64,000 nt of DNA from Gamsiella multidivaricata (lineage: Eukaryota; Mortierellomycota; Mortierellomycetes; Mortierellales; Mortierellaceae), in NCBI RefSeq assembly GCF_025024155.1, contig NW_026251710.1:868001-932000 (forward strand), in the 5' to 3' direction. Under the pieces are notes generated by a model. It was not told the origin of the DNA, did not search any database, and worked only from the letters and a program-made list of their open reading frames with translations. Both the position numbers and the translations under genes were made by a program. Below are positions 11,549 through 23,375 of this stretch, piece after piece (position 1 is the first letter of the stretch; each line of letters starts with the position of its first letter).

Positions 11549-14049
11549 TTACAAAGGCGCCGCGGCGGTACCAGGTGCATTCATTTGTGCGGGCGGAGCC
11601 ATATCTCCCGTGTTCAGCGACGCTGTTGATCCGGTGTTATGACGCTGCAACATTCCTGTAGGCGCCGCCTCTTTTTGATAGTAGACTGGTTGCTGTGTAC
11701 CCATCGGCATTTGCGCCTGTCCTTGTCCTTGAACTTGTCCTTGTCCTTGTGCAGGCGCCATCTCATTTTGATAGTAAACTGGTTGTTGTTGTGTACCCAT
11801 GGGCATCTGCGCCTGTCCTTGTCCGGGGACTTGTCCTTGTCCTTGAACTTGTCCTTGTCCTTGTGCAGGCGCCATCTCATTTTGGTAGTGAATTGGCTGC
11901 TGTGTAGCCATGGGCATCTGCGCTTGTCCTTGTCCCTGGACTTGTCCTTGTGCAGGCGCTGGCATAGTCATAGGAGCGGCTGCAGTAGCAGCAGCAGGAT
12001 TCTCGTTAAAGTTCTGCGGCTCGCCTTGGGAGGCATAAGGCGGCATGGTACCTTGTTGCGCCTGTGTAGAAGTTTGAGGTCGAGTCGCCTTTGAGCCGGA
12101 TCGCGTGAGAGACCCAGAGCGAGACAGGGAGCCCTCGGATTGGCCATTGCCTGGTTGAGTGAATGTTGAGGAGTGGGCGTACTTGGACAGCTCGTTCCAC
12201 CATTCCAGCATCTCTTCTCTTGAACTTGCGCGGATACTATAGGGCGAAATCTTCGCGCGTTAGAGCCTATATATTATACCAACGTCATCGCATCATCGCA
12301 TCCATATACCACTAAAAAAAAAAAAAAAAAAAAAAAAAAGACTTACGTGAAGGTCTGGGCGTCGCGATGAAGAATTCCCCCCGTGCCTTTGCCATCCAAC
12401 GAAAAGACATGCTGCTTCTCTGCAGGGTCGGAATACGGTCCCAAAACTGCTCTCGGGATATAGATCGATCTCTCGGGGACAGGCTCGTTCATCAGATCAG
12501 AGGACACGAAGACATGCAACCACCTTGCCTGCGTCAACACAAAGTACCCATTCTTCCAGTTCTTCAGAACTGAAGAACGACGGCTCATGTGTGCGGCCTT
12601 GAGAGGTGTCACGAAGGGGCTGTCCTTGCTTGGATACTTCACCTCTGCCGGATCTGCGTCGACGAGATCGGAGGGGAAGAGGACGCTTCCATTGCGTTCC
12701 AAGAAATGATTCCACTCGGAATCCTCGTGCAGGGTATTTAACGCTGTCTCTGTGGGCGCCCACGATTGACTGAATCCTGCGCTGGCAGTGCCACCCTGAT
12801 ACTGGCCAAAGCTGCTGAGGATTTGCTTGATCTCGCCGATGATGTGTTTCTCGAACATTTGGATTTGCTGCTGGCATTGCTGCAGTGTACGGGCAAAGAT
12901 GTTTTCTTCATGCACCTGTCGAGCAAGTTGGCGCCTCAAACCTATATATATAGTCCATCCATCACAGTTTTGAGTTAATGCAAATCTCCATCAAAATACA
13001 CGATGACTTATGACGACAGATAGCTGGATATACATACCGAGGTTGATGACATAGGGATCCGAATGAGGCCTCTCCATGTCCGGCTGGAATGAGCCTCCAT
13101 TTTCATAGAGCCCAATGGCCTTTGCCAGCTGTCCGATCTTCTCCTGCGAAGTCCTTCGCTCATCAAACACGCGGGTCGCATAGAGGTTGGCATCGGACTT
13201 CACTCCCTTGATGGTATTCTTGACCTCCTGCTTCAACCTCCTAATGTTCTTCACGATTGTTTCCTCAACAAACCGTGCTGCTGCAACATGTTGCTCGCTC
13301 CTCGTGTGGGCCGATTCGCGAATACCGATGCACACGTCCTGCAGTCCACCCTTTCCCAAGAACTGGTTCTCATCCTTGAAGGGGACCGCGACTGTGGTCG
13401 AGGCCTTTTGCATGGCCTTGGAAGCACCGTTCTCGACCTGCACGATTTCAGTAAAGTACTGCTGCAAGTTCTTGATCATAGCATGGTATGCCCATAGACG
13501 GTCTGTGAGAAGGTTTGCGGGGTTGATTCCGCCCTCGGGGTGGTTGAAGTCCTCGTTTGAGTGGCCTTGGGTACTCAGGTTGCTACTGTCAGACATACCG
13601 GTGTTGTCGCGCGGGTGCATTGAGTCGAGACGTGGGGACTGTGGGGGCACAGCATCGGTGCGGTTGGTATTGTGGTCTGGGGCATGAGCCGGTGCGATAG
13701 GCTGGGAGGGACCAGCGGCTTCGGGATGTGAAACAGTGTGCCGTTCAGGCGAAGAGGTGTTAGGTGGGACAAAGGGACCTTGGGTGCCGGGGTTGCCCTG
13801 GCTGATAACAGGGGCTCCAGCACCATTGTTCCCTTGCATGGGAGCAGCAGCTGTAGGTGGGGGCGCGTTGGTGGGCTGTGTGTCAAACGTGATGTGATTG
13901 TCGGGCGCATGAGCATCTGCGACAGGGGCAGGTTCCGATATGTCTGCAGGTGCGGCCGTATCGGATGAAGGTTGGGGTGCCGACTTTTTGAAGTGGCGAG
14001 AGAAGGCCCTGCCGAGGGTTGATTGTTTCTTGGGTTCTTGGGGCTCCAT
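11549..14049 (-). CDS. SLM1: SLM1/SLM2-like BAR + PH domain protein
   Basis: Minus-strand exons are 13038-14049, 12347-12941 and 11549-12236, giving 764 residues. An in-frame ATG at 14127 would add 26 residues; I prefer MEPQEPKK. Order: disordered N-terminus (1-180); an Slm-type BAR helical domain from about 181 (LLTDRLWAYHAMIKNLQQYF) to about 410; a PH domain (about 440-550) with LKNWKNGYFVLTQARWLHVF and closing helix REEMLEWWNEL; then a Ser-rich and Gln/Gly-rich tail with tandem repeats. In yeast, Slm proteins bind PI(4,5)P2 at eisosomes, are TORC2 substrates and help TORC2 signal membrane stress and sphingolipid synthesis. The second exon starts with a codon split G|GT. A T-run in the sense strand follows the second intron's donor. 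Confidence 0.9.
11660..11965 (-). repeat. Tandem coding repeats in the SLM-like C-terminal tail
   Basis: Three imperfect units encode a pattern of MAPAQGQGQVQGQGQ, then AQMPMGTQQ, then PVYYQNE. The middle copy carries an extra QVPGQGQ. The nested 6-bp CTTGTC-type subrepeats make the array prone to length change. Confidence 0.85.
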
Positions 14050-14931
14050 TGTGGTTGTACAGACAGATGTGAGAGAAGGGAATAAAGGTTTAAGTAAAGA
14101 GGGAAAGGTTGAGAAAGACACGGCCATTTTATACGCTCTAGTCCGAGCCTTTTAAGTTCTTGCGCATCGAGCAATAATGAACGCATGAAGCCAAGTCAAC
14201 GACATCTACATCTGGACAAGGTCCCGGACCATCATCACCTTCATCCTGGATATCTTCCCAGTCCTGGCCTTGTCCTGTTGCCGATGGCAGGATATTGTAG
14301 ACCCAGGATGAACTTCGCTACTGCTACAGCCCCTCATCTCCCATCGTCCCTCCTCTGCTCAATGCCATTCAAAAAGCACTGTCAACGGCCCTATGCCAGC
14401 CTGACGTATTATTACGGACGCAGGACTTTGACGTCTTTGTTGACAACGTGTAAGACGCTGCTGACCCTGCTGCTAAGCTGCTAAGCTGCTAAAAAAAACT
14501 ATGTCTAATGAGGGTTCATCCTATTTATTTTTTTGATGATGCAAGACCGAGTATAAATATCTCGTATGGCGGCCGGGTATTCATCCTCCCTGATATCGTC
14601 CATAGTCTAGCACCATAGAGTTCAGCAACCAGCGGCAGCCAGCCCATGCCCGGACCAATCTGGCCGACGCGTCTCCTGCACAGCACGCGAGCCCCTTGCG
14701 ACCCCACAGCACGGTCTCGGACTTTTGCCGCCAAAAAGAAAAGAAAAAAAAGAAAAAAAAATCTACAGGAGGTGACTGTCCCTCTTTGGCTCGCGAGTAA
14801 AAAACAAGACACACAGGCGCGACTTGCCATCAACCATCGCCTTTGAACAAAAAAATCCTTCCATCGCCCTTCACTCCTCCACCACTACCAAAAACAAAAA
14901 AAAAAAAAGCCATCCCATCAAGAGGAAAAGC
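14050..14931. promoter_or_regulatory. Divergent intergenic region between SLM-like and MIS12 genes
   Basis: About 880 bp separate two head-to-head genes, so both promoters must lie here. It holds A-rich tracts at about 14731-14761 and 14896-14908 close to the MIS12 start. No specific factor site is claimed. Confidence 0.4.
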
Positions 14932-16577
14932 ATGTCACACGTCCGAACTCAAGGGGGGCAACCGCGTAGCGGCCTTGCACCAACACGACAACCCCCGTCT
15001 TCATCACTCCCCCTTCACCAACAACAACACCGCGCCCATTACGATCCCTTCTCCTCCACCACAAGACCACACCCCGCCGCCACTAACCCCTCCTCAGAAA
15101 GACTGCTCGCATCACGTCCACCAGTGGACGGAAAACCGACAGCATTCGGCGCTTCCAAGTTCTCCACTACAGGCGCGCTCCGTCAGCAACAACTAATATC
15201 ATCCAGGGCACCGCCAGGTTCAAGATCCACAGCGGGAGCAGGCGCACCGCAAGTAAACGGAGAGACAAACATGCAACATGCATATTCAGGAGATGCAGAT
15301 ATCCAAGCTCAGCTCCACTACCAGCAGCAGATGTTGACCGAGCATTTTGGGTTCTCGCCGTTATCTTTTGTGGACGATGTGATCAACTCGGTCAACAATA
15401 TGATCTATCAGGCGTCGATGGCCCTGCAGGAATTTGTCGAAGGACAAATGGAGGAGCTCGTGGTCACAGATCGGCTAAAGGTCAGGGATTTCGATATCAA
15501 GGTCGATACTGGCAAGGTACAGGCATCTTTCTACGTTACGCCATGAATGTCGGACGAAAAGAGAGATAATTTGTCCTGACGCTTTATTTTTTCATCGAAT
15601 AGTCCATGCACAAGTTCGAAACGTTGCTGGAAGCTTCGGTTGATAAGAATTTCGACCGATTCGAACTGTATGCTCTGAAGAATATCTTTGGAGTGCCTGA
15701 GGACGTCGATATTGTCTTGCCGCATTATGAGGCCCTGGACTTTGGGATCAGTGTCGAAAGGGAAGAACAACTGAACGAGCAGCTAGAGCTTCTTAGGCGG
15801 CAGCTCATTGCAGTAAGTTTATCCTTTCTTTCTTCTCGTCCTGTGGAAAAAAAAAAAAAAGCGAGCAAAGACGAGACAAGACTGACTGATAGTTTATTTG
15901 GGCAATCATTTTCACTTTGAAAACTAGACCAAGGCGCTCAATTTCAAGCTGAGGAAGCAACTTGAGATTGAAGAGAATCGACGGAGGCAGCTAGAAAAGT
16001 GTCGGGAGCAGATTCGATTCCTGAAGGACGTCGCCAATGAATACCCTGATGGTACGCGAATGGTCATATTTACCACCACGAAAGACTTCATGCTGTACTT
16101 TATTTCTCTCTCCTTCTCGAACCACACATTCATCCACTTTTTTTTTCGTCTCTAGTGACTCCTGTACCTCAAACGCTTATCTTTGTCCGCGACAACATTG
16201 AGACGCTGCACCGGCGCTTCGAATCCCTCCACGAACGACTCTCACAGAACACCACCCGCGCCAACAGTTACAGCAGCAACGGCTCCTCCTCAACAGTTGC
16301 AGCCGCAGGATCCGCACCACCGTCAACAGCATCAATAGCATCCACTCCCTCAACCCCATCGCCATACCCGCCTCCAGAAACAGTGACACAGGTATTGGCG
16401 GATACGCTCGCAAGCATGGAACCAGACAAGAGAATGATTTACATCCGCTCCGTTGTGCGACGTCAGGTCCAGGAACATCTGGCTTCGGACCCCTTTATGT
16501 CGGCGGCTGTGGGCAGTTCGGGCGGAAGTAGTGGTGCAGGCACTAATATTCAGTTTCACGAACTATTGACACCTTGA
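14932..16577 (+). CDS. MIS12: Kinetochore protein Mis12/Mtw1
   Basis: Exons are 14932-15516, 15603-15812, 15928-16051 and 16156-16577, giving 446 residues (yeast Mtw1 is 289, human MIS12 is 205). Mis12/Mtw1 is a core subunit of the MIND complex that joins CENP-C and the inner kinetochore to Ndc80. The Mis12 domain begins near residue 131 with LTEHFGFSPLSFVDDVINSV, then NNMIYQASMALQEFVE. It is followed by the FETLLEASVDKNFDRFELY block and a coiled coil (LNEQLELLRRQL; LRKQLEIEENRRRQLEK). The Gln/Ser/Pro-rich N-terminal 130 residues and the Ser/Thr/Pro-rich C-terminal region are lineage-specific extensions. An in-frame upstream ATG (14824) would lengthen the N-terminus by 36 residues; the downstream start is preferred. 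Confidence 0.88.
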
Positions 16578-17377
16578 TGTCGAGAGAGGTTGTTTTTTTT
16601 TTTTTTTTTTTTTTTTTTTACGAACATTGTGCTAGTATTATACCAAATAAACAGCAGCAGCTGAGCGAGCGAAACTATGGCACCGTTACGCGATCTTGGA
16701 ATAAGAAAACTGTAGTGAACGGACAGTCCCAGACTCAAACGCACCCATCTTGACCTCGACTCATTCGCACTCCATCCTATTCACGCATTCATCCATACAA
16801 TTCTGCAAGAAGCCCTGCAGCTGCTGCAATATGCCACCAGTGGAACGCACCAAATGCCAGCCACAGCCTGTGTGTGTGTGTGTATCCGAGATAGGTGAAA
16901 GCAACAACACAGCAGCAGCTAGTCAAGATAAAGTGAGCGAAATTCTTTATTACAAAAGACCTGGGGACAGATCTACAGGACTATGTTCTATGACGAAGAA
17001 CCTGGCCGACGAACCGAAATCAAAGCCAGAGGAATCCCAAACCGCTTCGTGTGTTGTCAGGCGCCCAAAAAAAAAAAAAAATAGAATACAATTACAACGG
17101 GGAAATGGGAATGGGTGATCTTCCTTCCTTCCTTCCTTCCTTCGAGACAATGGGATGCCCCAGCAGGCGGCAGATCCTAACAAACAACGTCATGATGACA
17201 GGATCGTCGCATCTGCGATCTGTTGAGGTCAAGGTACTCATGGTAAAGTATAGGACAAGGTTTGCCTCGTTAAAAAAAAAAAAAAAAAAAAAAGTGTTGC
17301 TGTCCTATCGGCACAGATCACTAGAATCCCGTGTATTTATTTTCAGTTGCTAAAAGCCTTTTTTGCTATATAGCAGT
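16578..17377. other. Intergenic, simple repeats only
   Basis: This holds a T-run at about 16591-16619, an A-run at 17067-17081, a (TTCC)n microsatellite at about 17120-17142 and an A-run at about 17271-17293. No coding frame is convincing. Confidence 0.55.
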
Positions 17378-17752
17378 CTATTCGACGACCTGCCCGACAC
17401 CATGCCAGACTCCTCCAGAGGCAAGAAGACCCTCCTCGGCTGCCACATTTCCAAAATTCTTGGCTCCGATCTCAGAATTCCGAATAATGCTCTGGAGCGA
17501 CGGGATCGACAGACCACCAATCTCGAGCTTGTCAACCTCAATATCCAACGAGGATGGCCAGCCGGACACGGGCCCCTGTGGCGGGCTTGTCCTCCTCAAC
17601 CTGGGACTCATCGGATGCATCACTTGCGGAGAGTCATGTATCACCCCACCGGCCGTGGTGCTCATTGTGCTTGCGGTTGCGGTGGCGGTGACGGTCGCGA
17701 CAAATGCGCTGGCCAGGGACACGGTTGCAAGGATGTAGAGTGAAGGGACCAT
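17378..17752 (-). CDS. Putative small secreted protein, unrecognised
   Basis: This is an uninterrupted 124-residue frame from ATG 17752. The first 24 residues (MVPSLYILATVSLASAFVAT, then VTATATA) look like a signal peptide with a plausible cleavage after Ala. The rest is Ser/Gly/Val-rich with no cysteines and no motif I recognise. The opposite strand also has an open frame of 126 residues here, so coding is not certain. The signal-peptide-like start and the lack of any rival conserved frame favour the minus strand. It stands alone between MIS12 and the WHI3-like gene. Confidence 0.4.
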   Translation of the reverse strand: MVPSLYILATVSLASAFVATVTATATASTMSTTAGGVIHDSPQVMHPMSPRLRRTSPPQGPVSGWPSSLDIEVDKLEIGGLSIPSLQSIIRNSEIGAKNFGNVAAEEGLLASGGVWHGVGQVVE

Positions 17753-18453
17753 CGATGGCTGTGGTTTATGTGTTTATGCGTTTATGTGAGATCGAGGGGA
17801 GAAACAAGAATGTGTGCGCGGGTTGAAATTGGACGCGTTGTGCTGAACTTTTTGGTATTTGTACACAAGTGCCCAGAGAGGCATTTCACATCTTACTGGC
17901 TTTTTTGCTCGCGTCGCTTTATCAGAAACATCGGCATTCCCGGAATCCAGATAATCAAATTCTGATCAGTTGTGCAGCATATATATAAATATATATATAT
18001 AAAAAAAGGGACTTCCCCAATTCTTTTACATTCCTGAGAGTCAGCAACATTCATATCATATTCAAAAATAAAAAGCGTTGTAATGGTAATAATAATAGTA
18101 GATGCTATGAGTAGAGTGGAATGCTATGCAGAAAAGTATATAATGGTGCCTGTTTTTTTTTTTTTGGTTTTTTTTTTTAAAAAAAAAAAAATTGCTTGCT
18201 TGCTTGCTTTCTTGTTCAGTCCGTGGTCAAAAAAAAAAATAAAAATATGGCACAACTCACAAACAACAAGCCGGATATATGATAGGGCAAAAAGGAAAGA
18301 AAAGAGACCATGGCGTGAGGTTTAGCATAGACCAATGTCCTCACGCTCACTTGCTTTTGCAATAGTGCCAAGAAAGCAAAAAAAAAAAAAAAAAAAAAAA
18401 GATGCAAAAATAAAGATTGGATCCAGCGAGATGATAGATACCAAACGGGTCGT
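17753..18453. other. AT-rich intergenic DNA with homopolymers
   Basis: A TA-rich block lies at 17981-18007. T/A homopolymers occur at 18151-18192, then a (CTTG)n repeat, and an A-run at about 18380-18400 lies close to the WHI3-like stop codon. It is likely the 3' untranslated and flanking sequence of that gene; no other feature is seen. Confidence 0.5.
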
Positions 18454-20763
18454 CTAATAGTGCTGGTCAAACATAGCACTCATGCTGTCCCTACGATCCA
18501 GATACGAAGCCGAGCCGTTGTTCATGCCGTTCATGTTGTGCAGCTGGTTGGCAAGGCTGCTCGGTTGAGAGTTGCGGACACCCAGAGGATTCTTTGAGAA
18601 GCTCAGGCGGATGCCGCCCTTGACAGAGTTGCTCAACGGGTTGCCATAAAGATCATTCAGTGCCTGTGTAGCGCATTCGACGTTCTCAAATTCAACAAAG
18701 CACATAGGTCCGTTCGCCTTGACGCGGAAGGACATGCGACGGTAACCAACACAGCGTGAGAAAAGCGTGCGGAGCTCATCCTCCGATGTGTTCATGGGCA
18801 AGTTACCCACATACAGCGTGTTACAAGGAGGGTTCTGATCGCCAGGATTGATAGGCGTGCGGAATCCTGGAGAGGCAACATTGGGTGAAGGAAGACTGGG
18901 CGTCACCAAAGAGGCCGCCTGGGCAGTGTTGATGGGCAGGCCCTGAAAGCGATTGTTCGACATATCGTCGTTGTTGAACAGCGCACTGTTGAATCCACGT
19001 TCCGTGTGGGCGGGAATCGACTTTGACAGGTAGCCCATAGTCGAAGTCGGTGTATCCGAGTCCATGTCCAAGAAACTCTTGTTAAAGCGCTGCGATCCAG
19101 AGAATCCAACAACGCGATTCGAGAAGGAGCTTGAGATCGAGTTGGAGAAGGATCCGGAGATGGAGCCAGCAAGGCCTCCGATGTTGTTGCTGAAGCTGCC
19201 CATCGATAAAGGGTCCACTCTAACATCAAAGGCACTCTGACGACCCAGGAAGGAAGAAGAGAGCTCGGACTGCTGGCCCTGCTGTTGTTGCTGCTGTGGC
19301 TGTTGCTGCTGGCTGAGCGCCTGTTGGTGGCGACCGCCAAAGGACTCTGCAAAGCTGAGGTTGGCGAGGTTGTTGGGCGCATAGACATCAGCATAAAAGT
19401 CGTAGCTGCTGGGGTAATCATGGGGCGAGAGAAGGTCGCTGGGGAGGGCAGGACTGCAGGGCACGGAATGGAAGGCGTCATAGGCAGCTGATCCTGCAAG
19501 GCTGTTGCGGTGCTGAAGAGGGTGGGGCGTCTTCTTGCCATTGATGTTGACTGGGTGTATAGAGGCTGATCCAACGGGCGCTGGTGGGACTGAGGCCGAG
19601 GTCACGGCGGGGCCGGGAGTGGCCACCAGCTCGTTGGAGAGTCCCCTGCGGGTATGGAGATTCTTTTTTGCCATCTCAGCCTTGAGCAGAGAGCCCTTCT
19701 CCGCATCGACCCTGCGCCCGCTGAGTACACTGATAGCCTGCAGTGCTTCCTGATGAGAGCGAAACTTTGCAAACCCAATCTGTGGGAGAAAAAAACGAAG
19801 GCATCATGACAAATGGGCTATGAATTAGTGAAAAAAGCTCTCATTATCATTGGCCCCGCGACAACTTGACAAAGTCAGAGCGGGGTAACATGCACACTGA
19901 CGGGCACAAAAGAAGATGGTGAGTAAACATACAATCTGCTTGCGAGGGTTGACTCCATTGACTCCAAGGGTGAGGGCGTCATCCTCCTGCTGGTCCTTGT
20001 GGGGGATCTTTAGCGTGGCAGCCTCGAAGCCAGGGGTGAAGACAAACATGTTTTGGAACTCCCGCTCCTGCATGTCGTCAGGGAAGCCAACAACGAAGAT
20101 GGTCGAAATCTCCTCTTGCTGGGAGGCATTGAACGAAAGACTGCCGTTGCTATTGGCGTTGTTGCTGTAGCCATAGAGGCCAGAGCTTAGAGACGATTTC
20201 GTCTGGTTGATGGCGGTGGCGGCGGTGTTGGTATTGTTGAGGCTGGTGGTGCTAAAGTTGTTGAGGCTGAGTCCGCTGAGACCGTTGCTCAGGCTTCCGA
20301 TATGGATGCTATTGCTGTACTGATTGGAGAGACCGGCCTTGGGGATGCTGGAGCTGAAGTAGTCGGAGAGGCCAAAGGGATCGGAGATACCATCAGTAGC
20401 GAACTGGTTGGTGGCGGCAGTGGTGTTGTGGTGGGGGCCATTGTTGAAGATGTTGATGCCCCTGGTGGAGGATGGGTCCTGGACCTCAAAGATGCTGTGA
20501 CTGTAAGGATAAGAAGGGGTGGTGGTGCCGGTGTTTGAGATGGTGGCGTCCGTGGTGGTGATGGTGGTTGTGGCTGTGGGGATGGTGGCGAGATCTTTTG
20601 CGGTTGGGGAGCAGTGCGAGGAATGGGATGTAGGGGTGGTGATGGCGGTTGAGGACGGGGAGGGGAGGAGAGTGGGGGATGAGGTTGTGGTTGGGGAAGG
20701 GGAGGGAGAGGAGAACAGGGAGACGGACGCGGAGGAGGTGGTCGAGAGGGGATGGACGGCCAT
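18454..20763 (-). CDS. WHI3: WHI3-like RNA-binding protein with two RRMs and a poly-Gln tract
   Basis: Minus-strand exons are 19933-20763 and 18454-19779, giving 718 residues. A Ser/Thr/Pro/Asn-rich N-terminus leads to a first RRM (about residues 215-320) with [20 protein letters not shown], whose second half follows the intron ([16 protein letters not shown]). A low-complexity middle holds a Gln tract ([14 protein letters not shown]). The C-terminal RRM has [18 protein letters not shown], then [18 protein letters not shown], and ends [15 protein letters not shown], the Whi3-type signature. In yeast and Ashbya, Whi3 binds G1 cyclin and formin mRNAs and forms poly-Gln-driven condensates controlling cell-cycle and polarity. 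Transfer of that role here is inference. A purine-rich tract lies directly upstream. Confidence 0.87.
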
Positions 20764-21020
20764 CTTTAAGTGGGAGAGGGAGGGAGGGAGGGCGAAGGAA
20801 GGAGGAAGGAAGGAAGGAAGGAGGAAGGGGGAAGGAAGGGGACGAGAAAGAAGAAAAGAGAAGAGAAAGATGAGTAGAAAAAGGAGTGGAGGAAAGGCGT
20901 GGATTTCCCCCCCTGTATGAGTTTATAGGGTTTGTAGGGTTTGTGTGGGGGATGGGAAGAGGGAATATGGGTGGGGGACGAGAAGAGGAAGAGGAAGAGG
21001 AGGAGGAGGAGGAGGAATGG
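20764..21020. repeat. Long purine-rich (GA) tract directly upstream of the WHI3-like start
   Basis: About 250 bp on the plus strand is nearly all purine (GGAGGGAGGGAGG, GGAAGGAAGGAAGG and GAGGAGGAGG runs), meaning C/T-rich in the sense direction of the WHI3-like gene. Such tracts are common in fungal promoters and 5' leaders and can form triplex DNA. A regulatory role is inferred. Confidence 0.6.
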
Positions 21021-23375
21021 ATGGGATAGGACTTGTGGGAAAACTCTGTTGCTTCTTCTTAGACCAGAGTCAGAGTTCCGGGTGGCACGACTTGGATGAC
21101 GCGATTAAACACTGTGGAGAGTTCAGAAGAGAGTTGGAGAAGAGTTAGAAGGACTACTAGGAACTACTACATACAAGTCGATGCTGGAGTTTAAAGGCAA
21201 AGTGTGGGGCAGAACGAAAAGCGAGAGGAAGCCAAGTGGCCGCCTTTTATATGTCCTCTTTTATTCACTCTCTCTCTTTCCAAAGGACTCCTGGTGAGGT
21301 GTCTGGATGGAGACCCGCTCTGTCACAAAACAGAAGGAGGGTCACAACTGCTCGCCAGCCTGGCATTGGAATCATCGCTCCACATACACACATTCGCACA
21401 CTCCTACGCGGTCATATCCAGCAATTGATCCTCATTCATCCTCATCTTATAACCAGACCAAAGTGAGCATCAATAAAGCAAGCAACGACCACAGCCCACC
21501 TTTAACTTCTTTTTGCGCGTTAGTCTCCATTGCCCTGGAATGTCTTAATTGTCTGTCCCTGAGTGTCTTTTTTTTTTTTCCTCGAGCAATTGGGAGTAGT
21601 TTATTTCCATGACTATGGCACTGCAACCAAAAGTCAGAGAGCAGTGGAATATGAATGGGACCCTTCCTTCTTCCTTGTCATAGTCTTCTTCTGCCAGGAC
21701 AAGATCGGATCCATGAATATATATTAAAAAAGCACAGATCAAGCAATCGGCTCTTTCTCTCCCTCTCTCCATGTTGTTTCCGGGAAACAGGCCACGAGGG
21801 AAAATAAATCCAGGAGACAAAAGGAGAAAATCCGATCTGCATGCCTGTGCTGCACCGCACATCGAGAAAAAGAAAAAAAAAAAGGTCGGAGACTGGGTAA
21901 ACGCCATGTTGTTCATTATTGATAATCAGTAAAAAAAATAAAAGGGGGAGGAGAGGGAGCTGGTCAGTGACAATAAGGATTACTGCCTGTGCCTTGAGAG
22001 CTTCCTTATTCTGTGCAGCACAGCCATCGGTGTCATTTTTCGTTTAAAAGACTGTGTCTAAGAAACCGGGCCGTACATAAATCACTTTTCTTTATCTTAT
22101 CTTTTTTTCCCCCTTACTTCTTCGCTGTCACCGATACAATACAATGCCTAGAGCTGGGAGCGAAGCCAAGGATCAAAGACAAAAAACGTAAGCTTATTTG
22201 TCAACGAAGATCTGATCAAAATGCATGCTGTTCAAGGCGGGGGGAATTTTTTTTCTTTATTCTTGTCCTACTTGACCTCACGGCCTTCAGCCACTTTTCT
22301 GTTTCTTCATTGCTCATGTGCCATGGCCCAGGGACCAGCGCAGCTTGGATGGCATGGTATTAGCATGGCTATGGGCCAGTTTCCCGGAGAGAAAGGATAG
22401 AGTTGGATATGTACGTCAACCAATCAGAGTAATTCATGAAACTCATACGTTGACCTTGAGTGGTTCCTTGGGTTCGTTCCTGACACCCCTATGCCCTGGG
22501 TGGTTTAAGCCGACGAATAAGGATTATTTTGAGCCCCTTCTGAAGGGGGTGGAACGAGTTCGCTTTGTCAGAAAGGAGTATAATAGTGGTCTTTTCAACA
22601 ATACAAGTGATGGGCAAGATCCGACTTTGGTTATGGTCGCTGTTGAACTTTGAGAGTTACTCCTCGGAAAAATGAACAACTTTAGTCTGAGCGTCTTTAT
22701 TATAAAGCCATTGAATAACCAAGCGGCAGCATGTCGCTCGATTGAGTAAACGCGGTGGCAGGGTCAACTGTCTATGTTTGCTTGCCATGCGACAGACAGA
22801 GGAAATGGCCCATTTTCTCCTCGTGGTAAAGCACATCGGTGGAGGCTATTTTACCAGTCCAGTACTCCAGTATTCATGCAAGATTTTGTTTGTCCTTTTC
22901 TTTGTGTTTCGCGCCATGTCTCCATACGAGTGGCGATGGTCGGAAGAGGCAAGGTGTCCGAAAGTCCGAGTAAGCAGAAGAGGTGTTAGTGCAGTCTAGG
23001 CTTTGCAAAGGAAAGAACTTTAGGCCAACGGCAAGCGAGGCAAAACCAACTACAATTAAGTCAATTAAGTGCTTTTCCTAGACCAACTTTCTATGGCGCG
23101 GTGCCAGTGAATGCGTATGTAATAAAGTGAAATCAGAGGCAGTCAGCAAGATCCAGGCGATGTCTCCGCCCCCCACACATCCAACACATCCAACAGTCCA
23201 ACAGCCGCAGGTGCACAAGGGTCCCCGGACAACGGCCACTGCTCTCACATTCGCTTCCTCAAAACCCGGATATCTTTCCTCCCTCTCTCTTTTCTTCTTT
23301 TCCTCCTTACTCTCCCCATCGATACCCTATCCTTCATCCCTTTCTTCTTTTCTTCCTCAAAGCATACCCACAACC
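21021..23375. other. Divergent intergenic region, no gene seen
   Basis: About 2.35 kb lie between the WHI3-like gene and the PhoD-like gene, which point away from each other. Short open frames exist on both strands, but none has a recognisable domain, a signal peptide or consistent splice structure. The last 200 bp before 23376 are C/T-rich, as in a 5' leader. Confidence 0.5.

Noticed and set aside
14185..14484. 99-codon plus-strand frame between SLM-like and MIS12 genes
   Set aside because: No motif, no signal peptide and no splice-consistent extension; it lies in a divergent promoter region.
22318..22653. 111-codon plus-strand frame upstream of the PhoD-like gene
   Set aside because: No recognisable domain and no support beyond length, which is expected by chance in 2.3 kb of spacer.
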